DNA of 64,000 nt from Bacteroidota bacterium (GTDB taxonomy: Bacteria > Bacteroidota > Bacteroidia > JAFLBG01): the NCBI GenBank assembly GCA_017303975.1, contig JAFLBG010000007.1, positions 42,217 to 106,216 on the forward strand, in the 5' to 3' direction. Numbering within the stretch: the first letter of the stretch is position 1; each line of letters starts with the position of its first letter. The notes under the pieces were generated by a model, which was not told the DNA's origin, searched no databases, and worked only from the letters and a program-made list of their open reading frames with translations. The position numbers and the translations under genes are program-made. Of the stretch, positions 38,419 through 47,788 are shown in pieces.

Positions 38419-38853
38419 ATGTTTGGCAATTCAAAAAATAACGATACCATGACGAAAAATAATGTATCCGACTCATCTTCTGTAAATCTTTTAGGATCAG
38501 GCACTACTATAGAGGGAGATATCAAATCTTCAGGAGATATAAGAATTGATGGTACATTAATTGGTTCGCTTACTACAAAAGGCAAGTTGGTGATTGGTGC
38601 AACCGGAACTATTGAAGGCGAGATTATATGCCAAAACGCAGATATTTCGGGAACAATTAAAGGAAAAATTACTGTAAATGAATTACTTTCTTTAAAGGCT
38701 ACTACAAAACTAACTGGCGATATTGTTACCAATAAATTGGCTATCGAGCCGGGAGCTAATTTCTCCGGATCGTGCAGTATGGGTGCGGTAATCAAGGATA
38801 TAAAACAAGGTGAACGAGACGGAAAAAAACAAGAAAAAGCAGCAGCTTTCTGA
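38419..38853 (+). CDS. Bactofilin (polymer-forming cytoskeletal protein)
   Basis: Bactofilins form filaments near the membrane that position cell-wall or stalk machinery. The 144-residue protein has a short disordered N-terminus and a beta-helix of repeated turns (GTTIEGDIKSSGDIRIDGTL, GKLVIGATGTIEGEI, ADISGTIKGKITV, KLTGDIVTNKLAIEPGANFSG), ending in a charged tail. The tail overlaps the start of the AtpI-like gene by 44 bp. Confidence 0.93.
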   Translation: MFGNSKNNDTMTKNNVSDSSSVNLLGSGTTIEGDIKSSGDIRIDGTLIGSLTTKGKLVIGATGTIEGEIICQNADISGTIKGKITVNELLSLKATTKLTGDIVTNKLAIEPGANFSGSCSMGAVIKDIKQGERDGKKQEKAAAF

Positions 38854-39046
38854 TTATGCTAAATACTCTTCTATGGGTATACAAATGCTTGTTATTATGG
38901 GCTTAGGCACGTATGCAGGTATTTGGATAGACGAAAAATTAGAGTTCAAAAAATTTCCCTTATTTACGATTATACTATCTCTTTCTTCTGTTGCTTTGGC
39001 ATTATACGTTGTGTTAAAGGACTTTCTTAAGAACAACAAAAAATAA
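38810..39046 (+). CDS. AtpI-like F1F0-ATPase accessory membrane protein
   Basis: The 78-residue protein has a charged N-terminus and two membrane segments (MGIQMLVIMGLGTYAGIWID and FTIILSLSSVALALYVVL) joined by an acidic-basic loop, the pattern of the AtpI/Mg2+-transport accessory family encoded ahead of ATP synthase genes. The start is GTG 38810 inside the bactofilin gene; ATG 38873 would remove the N-terminus and cut into the first segment. The ATP synthase genes themselves do not follow here. Confidence 0.8.
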   Translation: MNETEKNKKKQQLSDYAKYSSMGIQMLVIMGLGTYAGIWIDEKLEFKKFPLFTIILSLSSVALALYVVLKDFLKNNKK

Positions 39047-39068
39047 TTTTTCCCAATCTTATTTTTGA

Positions 39069-39437
39069 ATGACACATCAAAAACATTTGTTCTTAATTGT
39101 TCTATTCACAGGTGTTGTAGAGTTGTTGTTTTATTTTTCAAAACAATTGACTTCACAATTAAATACAAATCACATATACATAATACCCGTTTTTTTTCTT
39201 CTGTTGGGAGTTGTTTCCGGTTTTTTTCTACTAAAATCGTTGACAAGCAATTCCGCATCCTCATTTGTGCGTGTATTTATGGCTGTTTCTGTGGTAAGGA
39301 TGTTTGCATCTTTGGCAGTAATAATATTGTATTTAGTTTTCTTTAAGACAACAGCACTTGGGTTTTCAATTTGCTTTTTAGTATCCTATTTTTTGTATTT
39401 ACTATTTGACATTGTTGTTTTTTCTATGAAAAACTAA
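39069..39437 (+). CDS. Small integral membrane protein downstream of the AtpI-like gene
   Basis: The 122-residue protein is almost wholly hydrophobic with four predicted membrane spans (FLIVLFTGVVELLFYF, IIPVFFLLLGVVSGFFLL, FASLAVIILYLVFF, FSICFLVSYFLYLLFDIVVF). A protein of this kind often lies between the AtpI-like gene and atpB in Bacteroidota, so a role in ATP synthase assembly is likely by association only. It follows the AtpI-like gene after 22 bp. Confidence 0.7.
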   Translation: MTHQKHLFLIVLFTGVVELLFYFSKQLTSQLNTNHIYIIPVFFLLLGVVSGFFLLKSLTSNSASSFVRVFMAVSVVRMFASLAVIILYLVFFKTTALGFSICFLVSYFLYLLFDIVVFSMKN

Positions 39438-39533
39438 CCGTTCTTATTTGCCTTGGGCAATTTAAAAATTACACCAATCTTTCTTTATTCGATTTATATT
39501 CAAATTACTATATTTAGAAAAACATACTATATC

Positions 39534-41483
39534 ATGAAACTATTTTACACAATTCTCACTAATTTTTTATTTGCAACTTTTGCTTTTGGGGGATCTCTTT
39601 CTACTCCAACAAACGATGATTGCACAAATGCTAAAACAATTGTAGTCGGTACAACCTGCAATCCCGATACGGGAGATGTAGCAGGAGCAACGCAATCATT
39701 GCCGTCTTGCAAAAGCGGTGCAAATGCAGATGATGATATTTGGTATAAGTTTACGGTTGGCGCAGATACTATTATTAGAATAGAAGTAAAATCGCTTGCA
39801 TTGGGAGATTTTGACGCTGTTGTAGAATTGTTTGATGGTTGTGGAGGTAACAGCTTGCAGTGCGTAGATACGGGAACCGATGAAATTTTAGAAGATACAT
39901 TAACTGTAGGGCAGACATATTATTTAAGGGTATATGACCATGCTGCAATCAACAGTCATACCACTGAGTTTGAAATATGTATATACGCTCTTATTTCAAC
40001 TGCCCCTATAAATGATGACTGTGCAAATGCAACAGTTTTAGTACCCGACACTATTTGTGTTAATACGCCAGGAACGGTTGCAAATGCTACAGCATCATAT
40101 CCAAATACGGGATGCTCAGGAGATGACGATGATGATGTTTGGTATATTTTTACGGCACTAGATAGCATTCATACAATTACCGTAAATGGTAAAGGAGGTT
40201 TTGATCCTGTAATTGAAGTGAGAGATTCTTGTGATGCATCGTTCCCTAGAGATTGCGGAGATAATCAAAACGGAAATTCCGAAACACTTGTATTAACAAA
40301 TTTAGTAATTGGAAATTCCTACTATGTGCGTGTTTTTCATGCAGGCACAGGATCTTCGGGTGACGACAATTTTGATATTTGTATTTTTAACTATACTCTA
40401 CCTCCAGCAAATGACGAATGTGTAAACGCTATTTCTCTTGTTCAGGGCTCTGTTTGCGCAACAATTACGGCCGATTTGAATGCAGCTACTGCATCCGGTA
40501 ATCCAGAATGTGTTACAAATAGTGCAAATGCTGAGGATGATGTTTGGTTCGAGTTTACAGCTACAAGTGCGAATGTTGCAGTAGAGGTTACGCCATCTGC
40601 ATCATTAGATGCAGTTGTTGAAATTTTTTCATCGTGTGGTTCTTCAACTGCATTTGCTTGTGTAGATAATAATGGAGGCGGACTCACAGAAATTTTGAAG
40701 TCAACAGGATTGACCGTAGGCGGAGTATATTATGTTAGAGTATATGATTGGGATGTTTTGGTTCCGGCTACTACTACATTCGATATTTGTGTGTATTCAA
40801 TACCTGCCCCTCCTGCCAATGATGAATGCTCGGGCGCTATTGCTATTACAGCGAGTCAAAATGAATTGTCATGTACTGCAACTACAGTAAACACAATCAA
40901 TTCAACCAAATCACAGCCGGATGCTAGTTGTACAGGTATTTCTATAGATGATGATGTATGGTTTAAGTTTGTTGCTGTAGATACAGCAATGACAATTAAA
41001 GGTTCGAATTTTGTTGGAGGTTTTTCTGGCTTTGGGGTGTCATTATACCAAGATTCTTGCAGTGGAACGGAGGTTACTGGTTGTTCCGGCCAAGCTGATG
41101 GTGATTCTGTAAGGTTTGGAGGATTAACGATAGGAGGGATGTATTATTTACGAACATTTACAACCGGAACTGATAGTGTGGGTACATTTAATATCTGTGT
41201 ATATGGATATAAATCAAATGTTGGTGTAGCGGAAGATTTTACTACGCTTCCTATAACCATTTTTCCTAATCCTGTAAAAGATGCGCTAACAATAGAAACT
41301 GTTGGAGTATTAAACAGTGAAATGTACATTGAGCTGCTTGATGTAAGAGGTGCTGTAATTAAAAACAGACAGGCGCTCTCTCCAAATTCAATAATCGACA
41401 TGAGTACAATTGACAAGGGTGTTTATATTTTGAAAGTTTATAGTGATAAATTACAAGCCATTAAGAGGGTTGTGAAGGAATAA
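39534..41483 (+). CDS. T9SS-secreted protein with four PPC-like domains
   Basis: The ATG at 39534 gives a signal peptide (MKLFYTILTNFLFATFAFGG). Four repeats of about 130 residues follow, each opening (P)xNDDCxNA or NDECxxA, with DDDIWYKFT in the middle and GxxYYLRVYD near the end, as in bacterial pre-peptidase C-terminal-like domains. The end is a type A sorting domain (ITIFPNPVKDALTIE ... DKGVYILKVY ... IKRVVKE). Total 649 residues. No catalytic domain; it is probably a surface-attached binding protein. A terminator follows. Confidence 0.88.
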   Translation: MKLFYTILTNFLFATFAFGGSLSTPTNDDCTNAKTIVVGTTCNPDTGDVAGATQSLPSCKSGANADDDIWYKFTVGADTIIRIEVKSLALGDFDAVVELFDGCGGNSLQCVDTGTDEILEDTLTVGQTYYLRVYDHAAINSHTTEFEICIYALISTAPINDDCANATVLVPDTICVNTPGTVANATASYPNTGCSGDDDDDVWYIFTALDSIHTITVNGKGGFDPVIEVRDSCDASFPRDCGDNQNGNSETLVLTNLVIGNSYYVRVFHAGTGSSGDDNFDICIFNYTLPPANDECVNAISLVQGSVCATITADLNAATASGNPECVTNSANAEDDVWFEFTATSANVAVEVTPSASLDAVVEIFSSCGSSTAFACVDNNGGGLTEILKSTGLTVGGVYYVRVYDWDVLVPATTTFDICVYSIPAPPANDECSGAIAITASQNELSCTATTVNTINSTKSQPDASCTGISIDDDVWFKFVAVDTAMTIKGSNFVGGFSGFGVSLYQDSCSGTEVTGCSGQADGDSVRFGGLTIGGMYYLRTFTTGTDSVGTFNICVYGYKSNVGVAEDFTTLPITIFPNPVKDALTIETVGVLNSEMYIELLDVRGAVIKNRQALSPNSIIDMSTIDKGVYILKVYSDKLQAIKRVVKE

Positions 41484-41511
41484 TAACGCTAGTATATTTT
41501 AGAATTTTCTA

Positions 41512-41547
41512 GGGACATGCAAATTCAATTTGCATGTCCCTTTTTTT
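41512..41547 (+). terminator. Terminator after the PPC-repeat gene
   Basis: A 14-bp stem (GGGACATGCAAATT at 41512-41525 with its complement at 41527-41540) followed by seven T. It overlaps the leader of the photolyase gene. Confidence 0.9.
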
Positions 41548-41580
41548 AAACAAAAATCACTTCTGTTTGTATATCAGAAT

Positions 41581-42888
41581 ATGCAACACAAAGCAACTAT
41601 TTTTTGGTTTAGACGAGACTTGCGCTTACAAGATAATGCGGCATTGTATTATGCACTAAAAGAAAATAAGAATGTAGTTCCTGTTTTTATTTTTGATCCA
41701 ACTATTTTAAATAAGTTAGAAGATAAATGCGATAGGAGGGTAGATTTTATTTATCAAGTACTCGAACAATTAAATACTGATTTGCACCAACTTGGGTCGA
41801 GTCTTGTCGTTTTGTACGATAGCCCATTAAATGCGTTTAAAAAATTGGCAGAAATATATACTATTGATGCTGTTTATGCCAATCATGATTATGAGCCTGC
41901 AGCTATAGAGCGGGACACCTATATTCGGGAATTTTTTAGGGCAAAGAATATCGCTTTCAAAACCTATAAAGACCAATGTATATTTGAGAAAAGCGAAGTA
42001 GTAAAAGAAGATGGCTTGCCTTATACTATATTCACGCCATATTCTAAAAAATGGAAATCGAAACTCTCTTCTTTTTATTTGAAGGCATATCCCACTCAAA
42101 ATTATTTTTCAAATTTTTCCAAAACCATTGAAGCATCTAGTTTTCCTAGCTTACAACAAATGGGATTTCAAAAAACGGATAGTGTTTTTGTTCCTCCCCA
42201 AGTGGATATAGCTGTAATAAAGCAATATAAAGAAATGCGAGATATTCCTTCTGTTGCGGGCACCACAAAATTAAGTGTTCACTTGCGTTTTGGGACAGTA
42301 AGTATAAGACATTTGGCTGCCATTGCATTACAGCACAATGAAGCGTGGTTGAACGAATTAATCTGGAGAGATTTTTACATGATGATTTTATTTCATTTTC
42401 CGCATGTGCAAAATGGTGCATTTAAACCTGCATACAATCGTATTTTATGGAGAAACGATGAAAATGAATTTGATAAATGGTGTGCTGGTAAAACAGGCTA
42501 TCCAATTGTAGATGCCGGTATGCGAGAGCTAAATGAAACCGGATTTATGCACAATAGAGTGCGAATGATTACTGCTAGTTTTTTAACTAAACATCTACTA
42601 ATAAATTGGCAATGGGGAGAAGCTTATTTTGCCAAAAAACTACTTGATTTCGAATTGGCTTCAAATAATGGAGGTTGGCAATGGGCTGCAAGTTCCGGCT
42701 GCGATGCAGCTCCGTATTTTAGAATATTTAATCCATACGAACAAACAAAAAGATTCGACCCCGATCTGAAATACATTAGAAAGTGGATTCCGGAGCTAGA
42801 AGATTTTTCTTACCCTAAGCCTATTGTAGATCATAAGTTTGCTAGAGACCGAGTATTGGCTGTATATAAAGATGCTTTGAAACCATAG
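41581..42888 (+). CDS. Deoxyribodipyrimidine photolyase (cryptochrome/photolyase family)
   Basis: Light-driven FAD enzyme that repairs UV pyrimidine dimers. The 435-residue protein opens with FWFRRDLRLQDNAALYYAL (antenna-binding domain), and the FAD domain has TTKLSVHLRFGTVSIRHL, WRDFYMMILFHFP, WCAGKTGYPIVDAGMREL, GFMHNRVRMITASFL and DFELASNNGGWQWAASSGCDA. It is class I; CPD versus (6-4) specificity cannot be fixed by eye. ATG 41581 is the family-consistent start; an upstream in-frame start would run through the terminator. Confidence 0.95.
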   Translation: MQHKATIFWFRRDLRLQDNAALYYALKENKNVVPVFIFDPTILNKLEDKCDRRVDFIYQVLEQLNTDLHQLGSSLVVLYDSPLNAFKKLAEIYTIDAVYANHDYEPAAIERDTYIREFFRAKNIAFKTYKDQCIFEKSEVVKEDGLPYTIFTPYSKKWKSKLSSFYLKAYPTQNYFSNFSKTIEASSFPSLQQMGFQKTDSVFVPPQVDIAVIKQYKEMRDIPSVAGTTKLSVHLRFGTVSIRHLAAIALQHNEAWLNELIWRDFYMMILFHFPHVQNGAFKPAYNRILWRNDENEFDKWCAGKTGYPIVDAGMRELNETGFMHNRVRMITASFLTKHLLINWQWGEAYFAKKLLDFELASNNGGWQWAASSGCDAAPYFRIFNPYEQTKRFDPDLKYIRKWIPELEDFSYPKPIVDHKFARDRVLAVYKDALKP

Positions 42889-42983
42889 TGAATTCAGCTA
42901 TTTGGGATAACTAGCTCGGGCAAATATATTCTTTGTCTAATAACATCCTTTTTCTTAATTTCATTTTATATAGAAAAAATAGT

Positions 42984-44030
42984 ATGGGAATCAATATTCA
43001 ATTATTAAAAGAAATTTGCGAAGTGCCCGGAGCTCCTGGTCACGAACAACCAATTAGAGAAGTTGTATTACGCGAATTGAAGAAATTAGATGTATCTGTC
43101 TCGATAGATAACATGGGCAATGTAGTGGCTTTAAGAAAAGGCAAAAACGATAAAAAAGTTATGGTGGCCGCTCACATGGACGAGATAGCTTTTATTGTAA
43201 ATCATATTGATGATAATGGTTTTTTACGCTTTATTCCATTGGGCGGATTCGACCCCAAAACACTTACTGCTCAGCGTGTAATTGTGCATGGCAAAAAAGA
43301 TATAATTGGAGTAATGGGTTCTAAGCCAATACATGTAATGTCTGCGGAAGAACGTAGCAGGGTTGTGCCTATTAGCGATTATTTTATTGATTTGGGTATG
43401 AAGAAAAAGGAGGTAGATAAAATTGTGAGTGTGGGTGATGTGGTTACACGCCAAAGAGAATTAATTGAAATGGGAGATTGTGTAAACTGTAAATCTATAG
43501 ATAATCGGGTTTCTGTTTTTATTTTAATAGAAACGTTACGTGAGTTGAAAAAATCACCATATGATTTTTATGCTGTATTTACTGTTCAGGAAGAGGTTGG
43601 TATTAGAGGCGCCCAGGTGTCTGCACTGAAAATACAGCCTGATTTTGGATTTGGATTAGATACCACCATTGCTTATGATGTGCCTGATTCTAAGCCACAA
43701 GAGCGTTGTACATATTTGGGGAAAGGCACAGCAATTAAGGTAATGGATTCATCTACCATATGTGATTACCGCATGGTAAAATACATGAAGAAGACTGCCG
43801 ATAAACACAAAATAAAATGGCAATACGAATTGTTGCCTGCCGGAGGAACTGATACAGCAGGTATTCAGCGCATGACAGCCGGAGGCGCTATTTGCGGAGC
43901 AGTAAGTATTCCAACTCGACATATACACCAGGTTATTGAAATGGCTGACAAGAGCGATATTCGAGCAAGTATAGATTTGTTAAAACACTCTATACAGGAT
44001 TTAGATACATACGATTGGAGTTTTAAATAA
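42984..44030 (+). CDS. M42 family metallopeptidase (glutamyl/aminopeptidase)
   Basis: Dodecameric cytoplasmic aminopeptidase family. The 348-residue protein has VPGAPGHEQPIREVV, the first metal His in VAAHMDEIAFIV, the second-site Asp in CKSIDNRVS, the catalytic Glu in VQEEVGIRGAQVS, GLDTTIAYDVP and the last metal His in PTRHIHQVIEMAD. ATG 42984 is preferred; the in-frame extension upstream has no family counterpart. It is convergent with the nucleoside phosphorylase gene, four bases apart. Confidence 0.93.
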   Translation: MGINIQLLKEICEVPGAPGHEQPIREVVLRELKKLDVSVSIDNMGNVVALRKGKNDKKVMVAAHMDEIAFIVNHIDDNGFLRFIPLGGFDPKTLTAQRVIVHGKKDIIGVMGSKPIHVMSAEERSRVVPISDYFIDLGMKKKEVDKIVSVGDVVTRQRELIEMGDCVNCKSIDNRVSVFILIETLRELKKSPYDFYAVFTVQEEVGIRGAQVSALKIQPDFGFGLDTTIAYDVPDSKPQERCTYLGKGTAIKVMDSSTICDYRMVKYMKKTADKHKIKWQYELLPAGGTDTAGIQRMTAGGAICGAVSIPTRHIHQVIEMADKSDIRASIDLLKHSIQDLDTYDWSFK

Positions 44031-44034
44031 TTTT

Positions 44035-44859
44035 TTACGCCAATTCCTTTATTACTTCTACAAATAATCTAGCAAGCTGTGGCTCTGTTTCATTTGCTAC
44101 TTTAATTATTTCTTCTAATGATGTTGCAGTTAGGCTTAATGGGTTGCACTCGTCTGTTAGTACCGAAATTGCTGCACAAGGAAGGTTCATGTGATTGGCT
44201 GCTATTACTTCCGGTACAGTAGACATTCCCACTGCATCCGCTCCAATTAAACGCAGAAATTTATATTCAGCTCTGGTTTCTAAATTTGGCCCCGGAACAG
44301 AAACATATACGCCTTCGTGCAAGTCAATGTTTAGCAATTGCGCTTTTTTTCTAAACAACGTGTTTAGGTCGGTGTTGTAGGGACAACTCATGTCGGGAAA
44401 TCGTGGCCCTAGTTCATCTATATTTTTTCCTCGCAATGGATTGTCGGTTTGTAAATTAATATGGTCGTTGATTAATAGTAGCGTACCCTTTTTCCATTCG
44501 GGATTTAAACAACCGGAAGCATTTGATATCAGTAGCTTTTGTACACCCAGTAATTTTAAGACACGTACCGGAAAAACTACTTCTTGCATGGAGTATCCTT
44601 CGTAAAAATGAAACCTTCCCTGCATCGCAATCACTCTTTTTTCGCCAATGGTGCCAATGATAAGCTTTCCGGCATGCGACTCAACAGTTGATACAGGGAA
44701 GTGTGGAATGTCTTTGTAATCTATAGTTAATGCTATTTTTATTTCATCAATTAGTTTGCCGAGCCCGGTGCCCAATATTATTGCGATAGAAGGGGTGTGT
44801 GCAATTTTTTCTTTTAAGAAATTGACTGCGGTTTGTATTTTAGTAAGTTCGTTTCCCAT
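44035..44859 (-). CDS. Purine nucleoside phosphorylase (trimeric type)
   Basis: Phosphorolysis of purine nucleosides in salvage. The 274-residue protein has ILGTGLGKL (phosphate loop), VESHAGKLIIG, AMQGRFHFYEGYSMQEV, NASGCLNPEW, NLQTDNPLRG and PGPNLETRAEYKFLRLIGADAVGMSTVPEV, all typical of the PNP/MTAP trimer family. The length fits. Confidence 0.95.
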   Translation of the reverse strand: MGNELTKIQTAVNFLKEKIAHTPSIAIILGTGLGKLIDEIKIALTIDYKDIPHFPVSTVESHAGKLIIGTIGEKRVIAMQGRFHFYEGYSMQEVVFPVRVLKLLGVQKLLISNASGCLNPEWKKGTLLLINDHINLQTDNPLRGKNIDELGPRFPDMSCPYNTDLNTLFRKKAQLLNIDLHEGVYVSVPGPNLETRAEYKFLRLIGADAVGMSTVPEVIAANHMNLPCAAISVLTDECNPLSLTATSLEEIIKVANETEPQLARLFVEVIKELA

Positions 44860-44994
44860 TGTACTAATTTTTTGATGATGCTAGATTTTCAAAACTAATG
44901 TGATTTTGTTAGATAATCAGTACTAAAATACGGTTTCGTATGGAGTACACAATATCCAGTATCGTTTGCCGTTGCTTAGTATAAATCCCCCATC

Positions 44995-45558
44995 ATGACA
45001 GTATCCAATCCTCAAATTTTAAAAGAGTACGAGCTTGTTAAGCGTGCTCAAGAAAATATACATTGCTTTAGTGAATTGTATAACAAGTTTCATTATAGCA
45101 TATTTTCCTACGTATATAAGAAAATAAAGAACAAGGATGTCGCTGCAGATATTACATCGCTCGTATTTGAAAAAGCAATGAGAAATTTGAACTCCTATGC
45201 GTTTAAGGGAGTTCCTTTTGCCGCCTGGCTTTACCGTATAGCATTTAATGAGGTGGTTATGTATTTTCGAAAGTCAGATAAGAAGTATCTTATAGATGCC
45301 AATGCAAATGATTTAACTTTTTTAGGAAATGAGGTGGTTGATTTTGAAAAAGAAGAGAAAATAAAATGCTTGTTAGCTAGTATAAATAAGCAATCGGAGG
45401 AAGATCAAAAATTGATTCAATTGCGTTTTTTTGAGGAGCTAAGTTTTTTTAAAATAGCTGAAATAATAGGCACTACAGAGAATAATGCCAAGGTAAAGGT
45501 ATTTAGAATTATTGCGAAAATTAGAAATGAATTAAATGCGAATAGGATAAAAAAATAA
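44995..45558 (+). CDS. ECF-type RNA polymerase sigma factor
   Basis: The 187-residue protein has region 2 (FSELYNKFHYSIFSYVYKKIKNKDVAADITSLVF, split by helices; FAAWLYRIAFNEVVMYFRK) and region 4 (EEDQKLIQLRFFEELSFFKIAEIIGTTENNAKVKVFRI), the standard ECF sigma-70 pair. No anti-sigma gene is adjacent. It lies directly upstream of the cobalamin riboswitch in the same direction, so readthrough into the B12 operon is possible but regulation of that operon by it is not shown. Confidence 0.93.
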   Translation: MTVSNPQILKEYELVKRAQENIHCFSELYNKFHYSIFSYVYKKIKNKDVAADITSLVFEKAMRNLNSYAFKGVPFAAWLYRIAFNEVVMYFRKSDKKYLIDANANDLTFLGNEVVDFEKEEKIKCLLASINKQSEEDQKLIQLRFFEELSFFKIAEIIGTTENNAKVKVFRIIAKIRNELNANRIKK

Positions 45559-45579
45559 TTATTCACTATATTTGCTCTG

Positions 45580-45790
45580 CATTTAGGTTCTTTAATTGCA
45601 GGCAGCAATTAAGATTAAAATGGGAATCCTGTTTAATTCAGGAACTGTACCCGCAGCTGTAAGCTCTCCGTATGTACGGAATTTCTTAAGAATCTTTGCC
45701 ACTGTCTACGGACGGGAAGGCCTTAAGATAGAGTAAGTCAGAAGACCTGCCAAATGCATTAAATAGCGCATTGATGCTTCGGGAGAAGAG
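45580..45790 (+). ncRNA. Cobalamin (B12) riboswitch
   Basis: The conserved core is present in order: GGTTC, a P2-like hairpin (TTAATTGC/GCAATTAA, 45592-45611), the TGGGAATC segment, GGAACTGTACCCGCAGCTGT, and the B12 box AGTCAGAAGACCTGCC at 45735-45750. It ends about 100 bp before the btuB-like start codon. Binding of adenosylcobalamin or another cobalamin would shut off the operon for uptake. Confidence 0.95.
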
Positions 45791-45884
45791 CAAGATGAAT
45801 GTTTGAGTACCTAATTAGACACATTTGTCTTCTGTAGTAACTTAAAATCATCCTGAATAAGCATTTGCACTTGGAGTATGTAAG

Positions 45885-47786
45885 GTGAAAACACTTTTCG
45901 GAATAATTTTATTTTTTTTGAGTGTGTATGTTATGGCGCAGCATACACAGCTGGACTCTATTCAACAGCTTAAGCAGATTGAGGTGTTGGAGAGGAGACA
46001 TCTGCTAGGAGAAAAGGCGGGAAAGCTAATGATTGATTCTGCATGGAGAGGATATTCTGCTAGTCAGCGATTGAGTGATGTCTTGCAAAATCAAACTCCG
46101 ATTTTTATTAAATCGTATGGGCCGGGAAGCTTGTCTAGCATATCATTGCGAGGTGGTAGTGCAAGTCAAACAGCGATTGTGTGGAATGGATTTAATTTGC
46201 AGAATCCAATGTTGGGACAGATTGATATGTCTCTTGTTCCAATTTATTTTGTAGACGAAGCAACTGTGCAGCCAGTAGCAAATTCAGCCCGCTGGGGTAG
46301 TGGCGCAATTAGTGGGATTGTTCAATTGAATAATCAAACAAGTTTTAATAAGGGAATTTCTCTTGGTTATTCAAGTGTTGTTGGGAGTTTTCAATCTTTC
46401 TTTAATGGATTAAGAGTTCATTATTCTAACAAAAATATATCCTCTACAACACGGTTGCTTTATAATAAATCTGAAAATAATTTTCCTTTTCAGAATTTAG
46501 CACGCGTAAACAAACCACTAGAAGTGCAAACAAACTCGGCTTTTCGGGAGTTTGGATTGTTGCATGAAAACGCATTTCGATTTGGAAGTAAAAATATATT
46601 TTCTGTAAAGTGGTGGTATCAAGAATCGGAGCATAATATACCACCTACTATGTTGCAGTTGGTTAGTAAAGCCAAACAAGAAGACAAAGCTCTGAGAGTT
46701 TGCGTAGACTGGGAGTATAAGTCAGATAGAGTTAAATCATATGTGCGCTCTGCGTTTTTCGATGAAACTATTTTTTATTCCGATTCTATTTCGCACATTT
46801 TTTCAAACAGTAATTCTTTGAATTTTATTAATGAGGTTGGCTATGCTTATTTAGCAACAAAATCAATTTCTTTTAATTCACTTATTAATTATACTCATTT
46901 AAAAGCTGTTGGGGATGGGTATTTTAAGCAACATGAACAAAATAGAATGGCAATTGCTTTTGGTGCAACGTATAAGAATAAAAACGAAAAAATTAGTTCA
47001 ACGATACAAGCCCGGCAAGAGTTTGTGGATGGTGTTGTAGTACAGCCTGCTATATCAGGAGGTTTTGTATGGCACATTGCAAGAGAAATTGGAATTGAAT
47101 TGAATATTTCTAAAAATTACCGACTGCCTACATTTAACGATTTGTATTGGTTTCCGGGCGGTAATGTGGATTTGAAGCCGGAGGAAAGTATGAATCAAAG
47201 TGTCAGTTTGTTTTCTGGCTATACCCGAGTAAATACCACTGTTAACGCAACGCTTGGGCTGTTTAATAGAAATACAATAAACTGGATTATTTGGCTACCT
47301 AAAGGAAATGTGTGGACCCCACAGAATATTATGAACGTCTGGAGTCGAGGCTTTGAAGGTAAATTGGAATGTTCTCAACATGTAAAGAAAATTGAATTAA
47401 AGGTTTCTGCCTTATACAACTATGTGTTATCAACAAATCAAAAGGCTAAAACTGCCAATGATGAATCCTTAGATAAGCAGCTTATTTACACTCCTGTGCA
47501 TAAAACAACAGAAAGTTTGCAGATTATTTATAAGAATACTTCTTGTTCTGCTTTGTATCAGTTTTCCGGCATTAGTTATACAACTGCTAATAATACAGAT
47601 TGGTTAGATGGATTTTCAACTACCGACATAGTTTTATCACATTTGTTCACAGCCAAAAAAATTAGCACATCGTTTTTTTTGCGGGCAAATAATGTTTTTG
47701 ATCAACAATATCAAATTGTTGCTTGGCGACCAATGCCAGGCAGAAACTATCAAGTAGGACTTACTATTAATCTAAATAATAAATAA
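45885..47786 (+). CDS. btuB: TonB-dependent cobalamin receptor (BtuB-like)
   Basis: The 633-residue precursor starts at GTG 45885 with signal peptide MKTLFGIILFFLSVYVMAQ. The plug domain has SASQRLSDVLQNQTPIFIK, SSISLRGGSASQTAIVWNG and ARWGSGAISGIVQLN; the barrel has NYRLPTFNDLYWFPGGN and NLKPEES-type strands (VDLKPEESMNQ). The cobalamin riboswitch directly upstream gives the substrate. It heads a four-gene operon. Length and motifs fit outer membrane B12 receptors. Confidence 0.93.
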   Translation: MKTLFGIILFFLSVYVMAQHTQLDSIQQLKQIEVLERRHLLGEKAGKLMIDSAWRGYSASQRLSDVLQNQTPIFIKSYGPGSLSSISLRGGSASQTAIVWNGFNLQNPMLGQIDMSLVPIYFVDEATVQPVANSARWGSGAISGIVQLNNQTSFNKGISLGYSSVVGSFQSFFNGLRVHYSNKNISSTTRLLYNKSENNFPFQNLARVNKPLEVQTNSAFREFGLLHENAFRFGSKNIFSVKWWYQESEHNIPPTMLQLVSKAKQEDKALRVCVDWEYKSDRVKSYVRSAFFDETIFYSDSISHIFSNSNSLNFINEVGYAYLATKSISFNSLINYTHLKAVGDGYFKQHEQNRMAIAFGATYKNKNEKISSTIQARQEFVDGVVVQPAISGGFVWHIAREIGIELNISKNYRLPTFNDLYWFPGGNVDLKPEESMNQSVSLFSGYTRVNTTVNATLGLFNRNTINWIIWLPKGNVWTPQNIMNVWSRGFEGKLECSQHVKKIELKVSALYNYVLSTNQKAKTANDESLDKQLIYTPVHKTTESLQIIYKNTSCSALYQFSGISYTTANNTDWLDGFSTTDIVLSHLFTAKKISTSFFLRANNVFDQQYQIVAWRPMPGRNYQVGLTINLNNK

Positions 47787-47788
47787 AA

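Noticed and set aside
39453..39533. An N-terminal extension of the PPC-repeat protein
   Set aside because: It would place 27 residues before an obvious signal peptide; the ATG at 39534 gives a normal secretory start.
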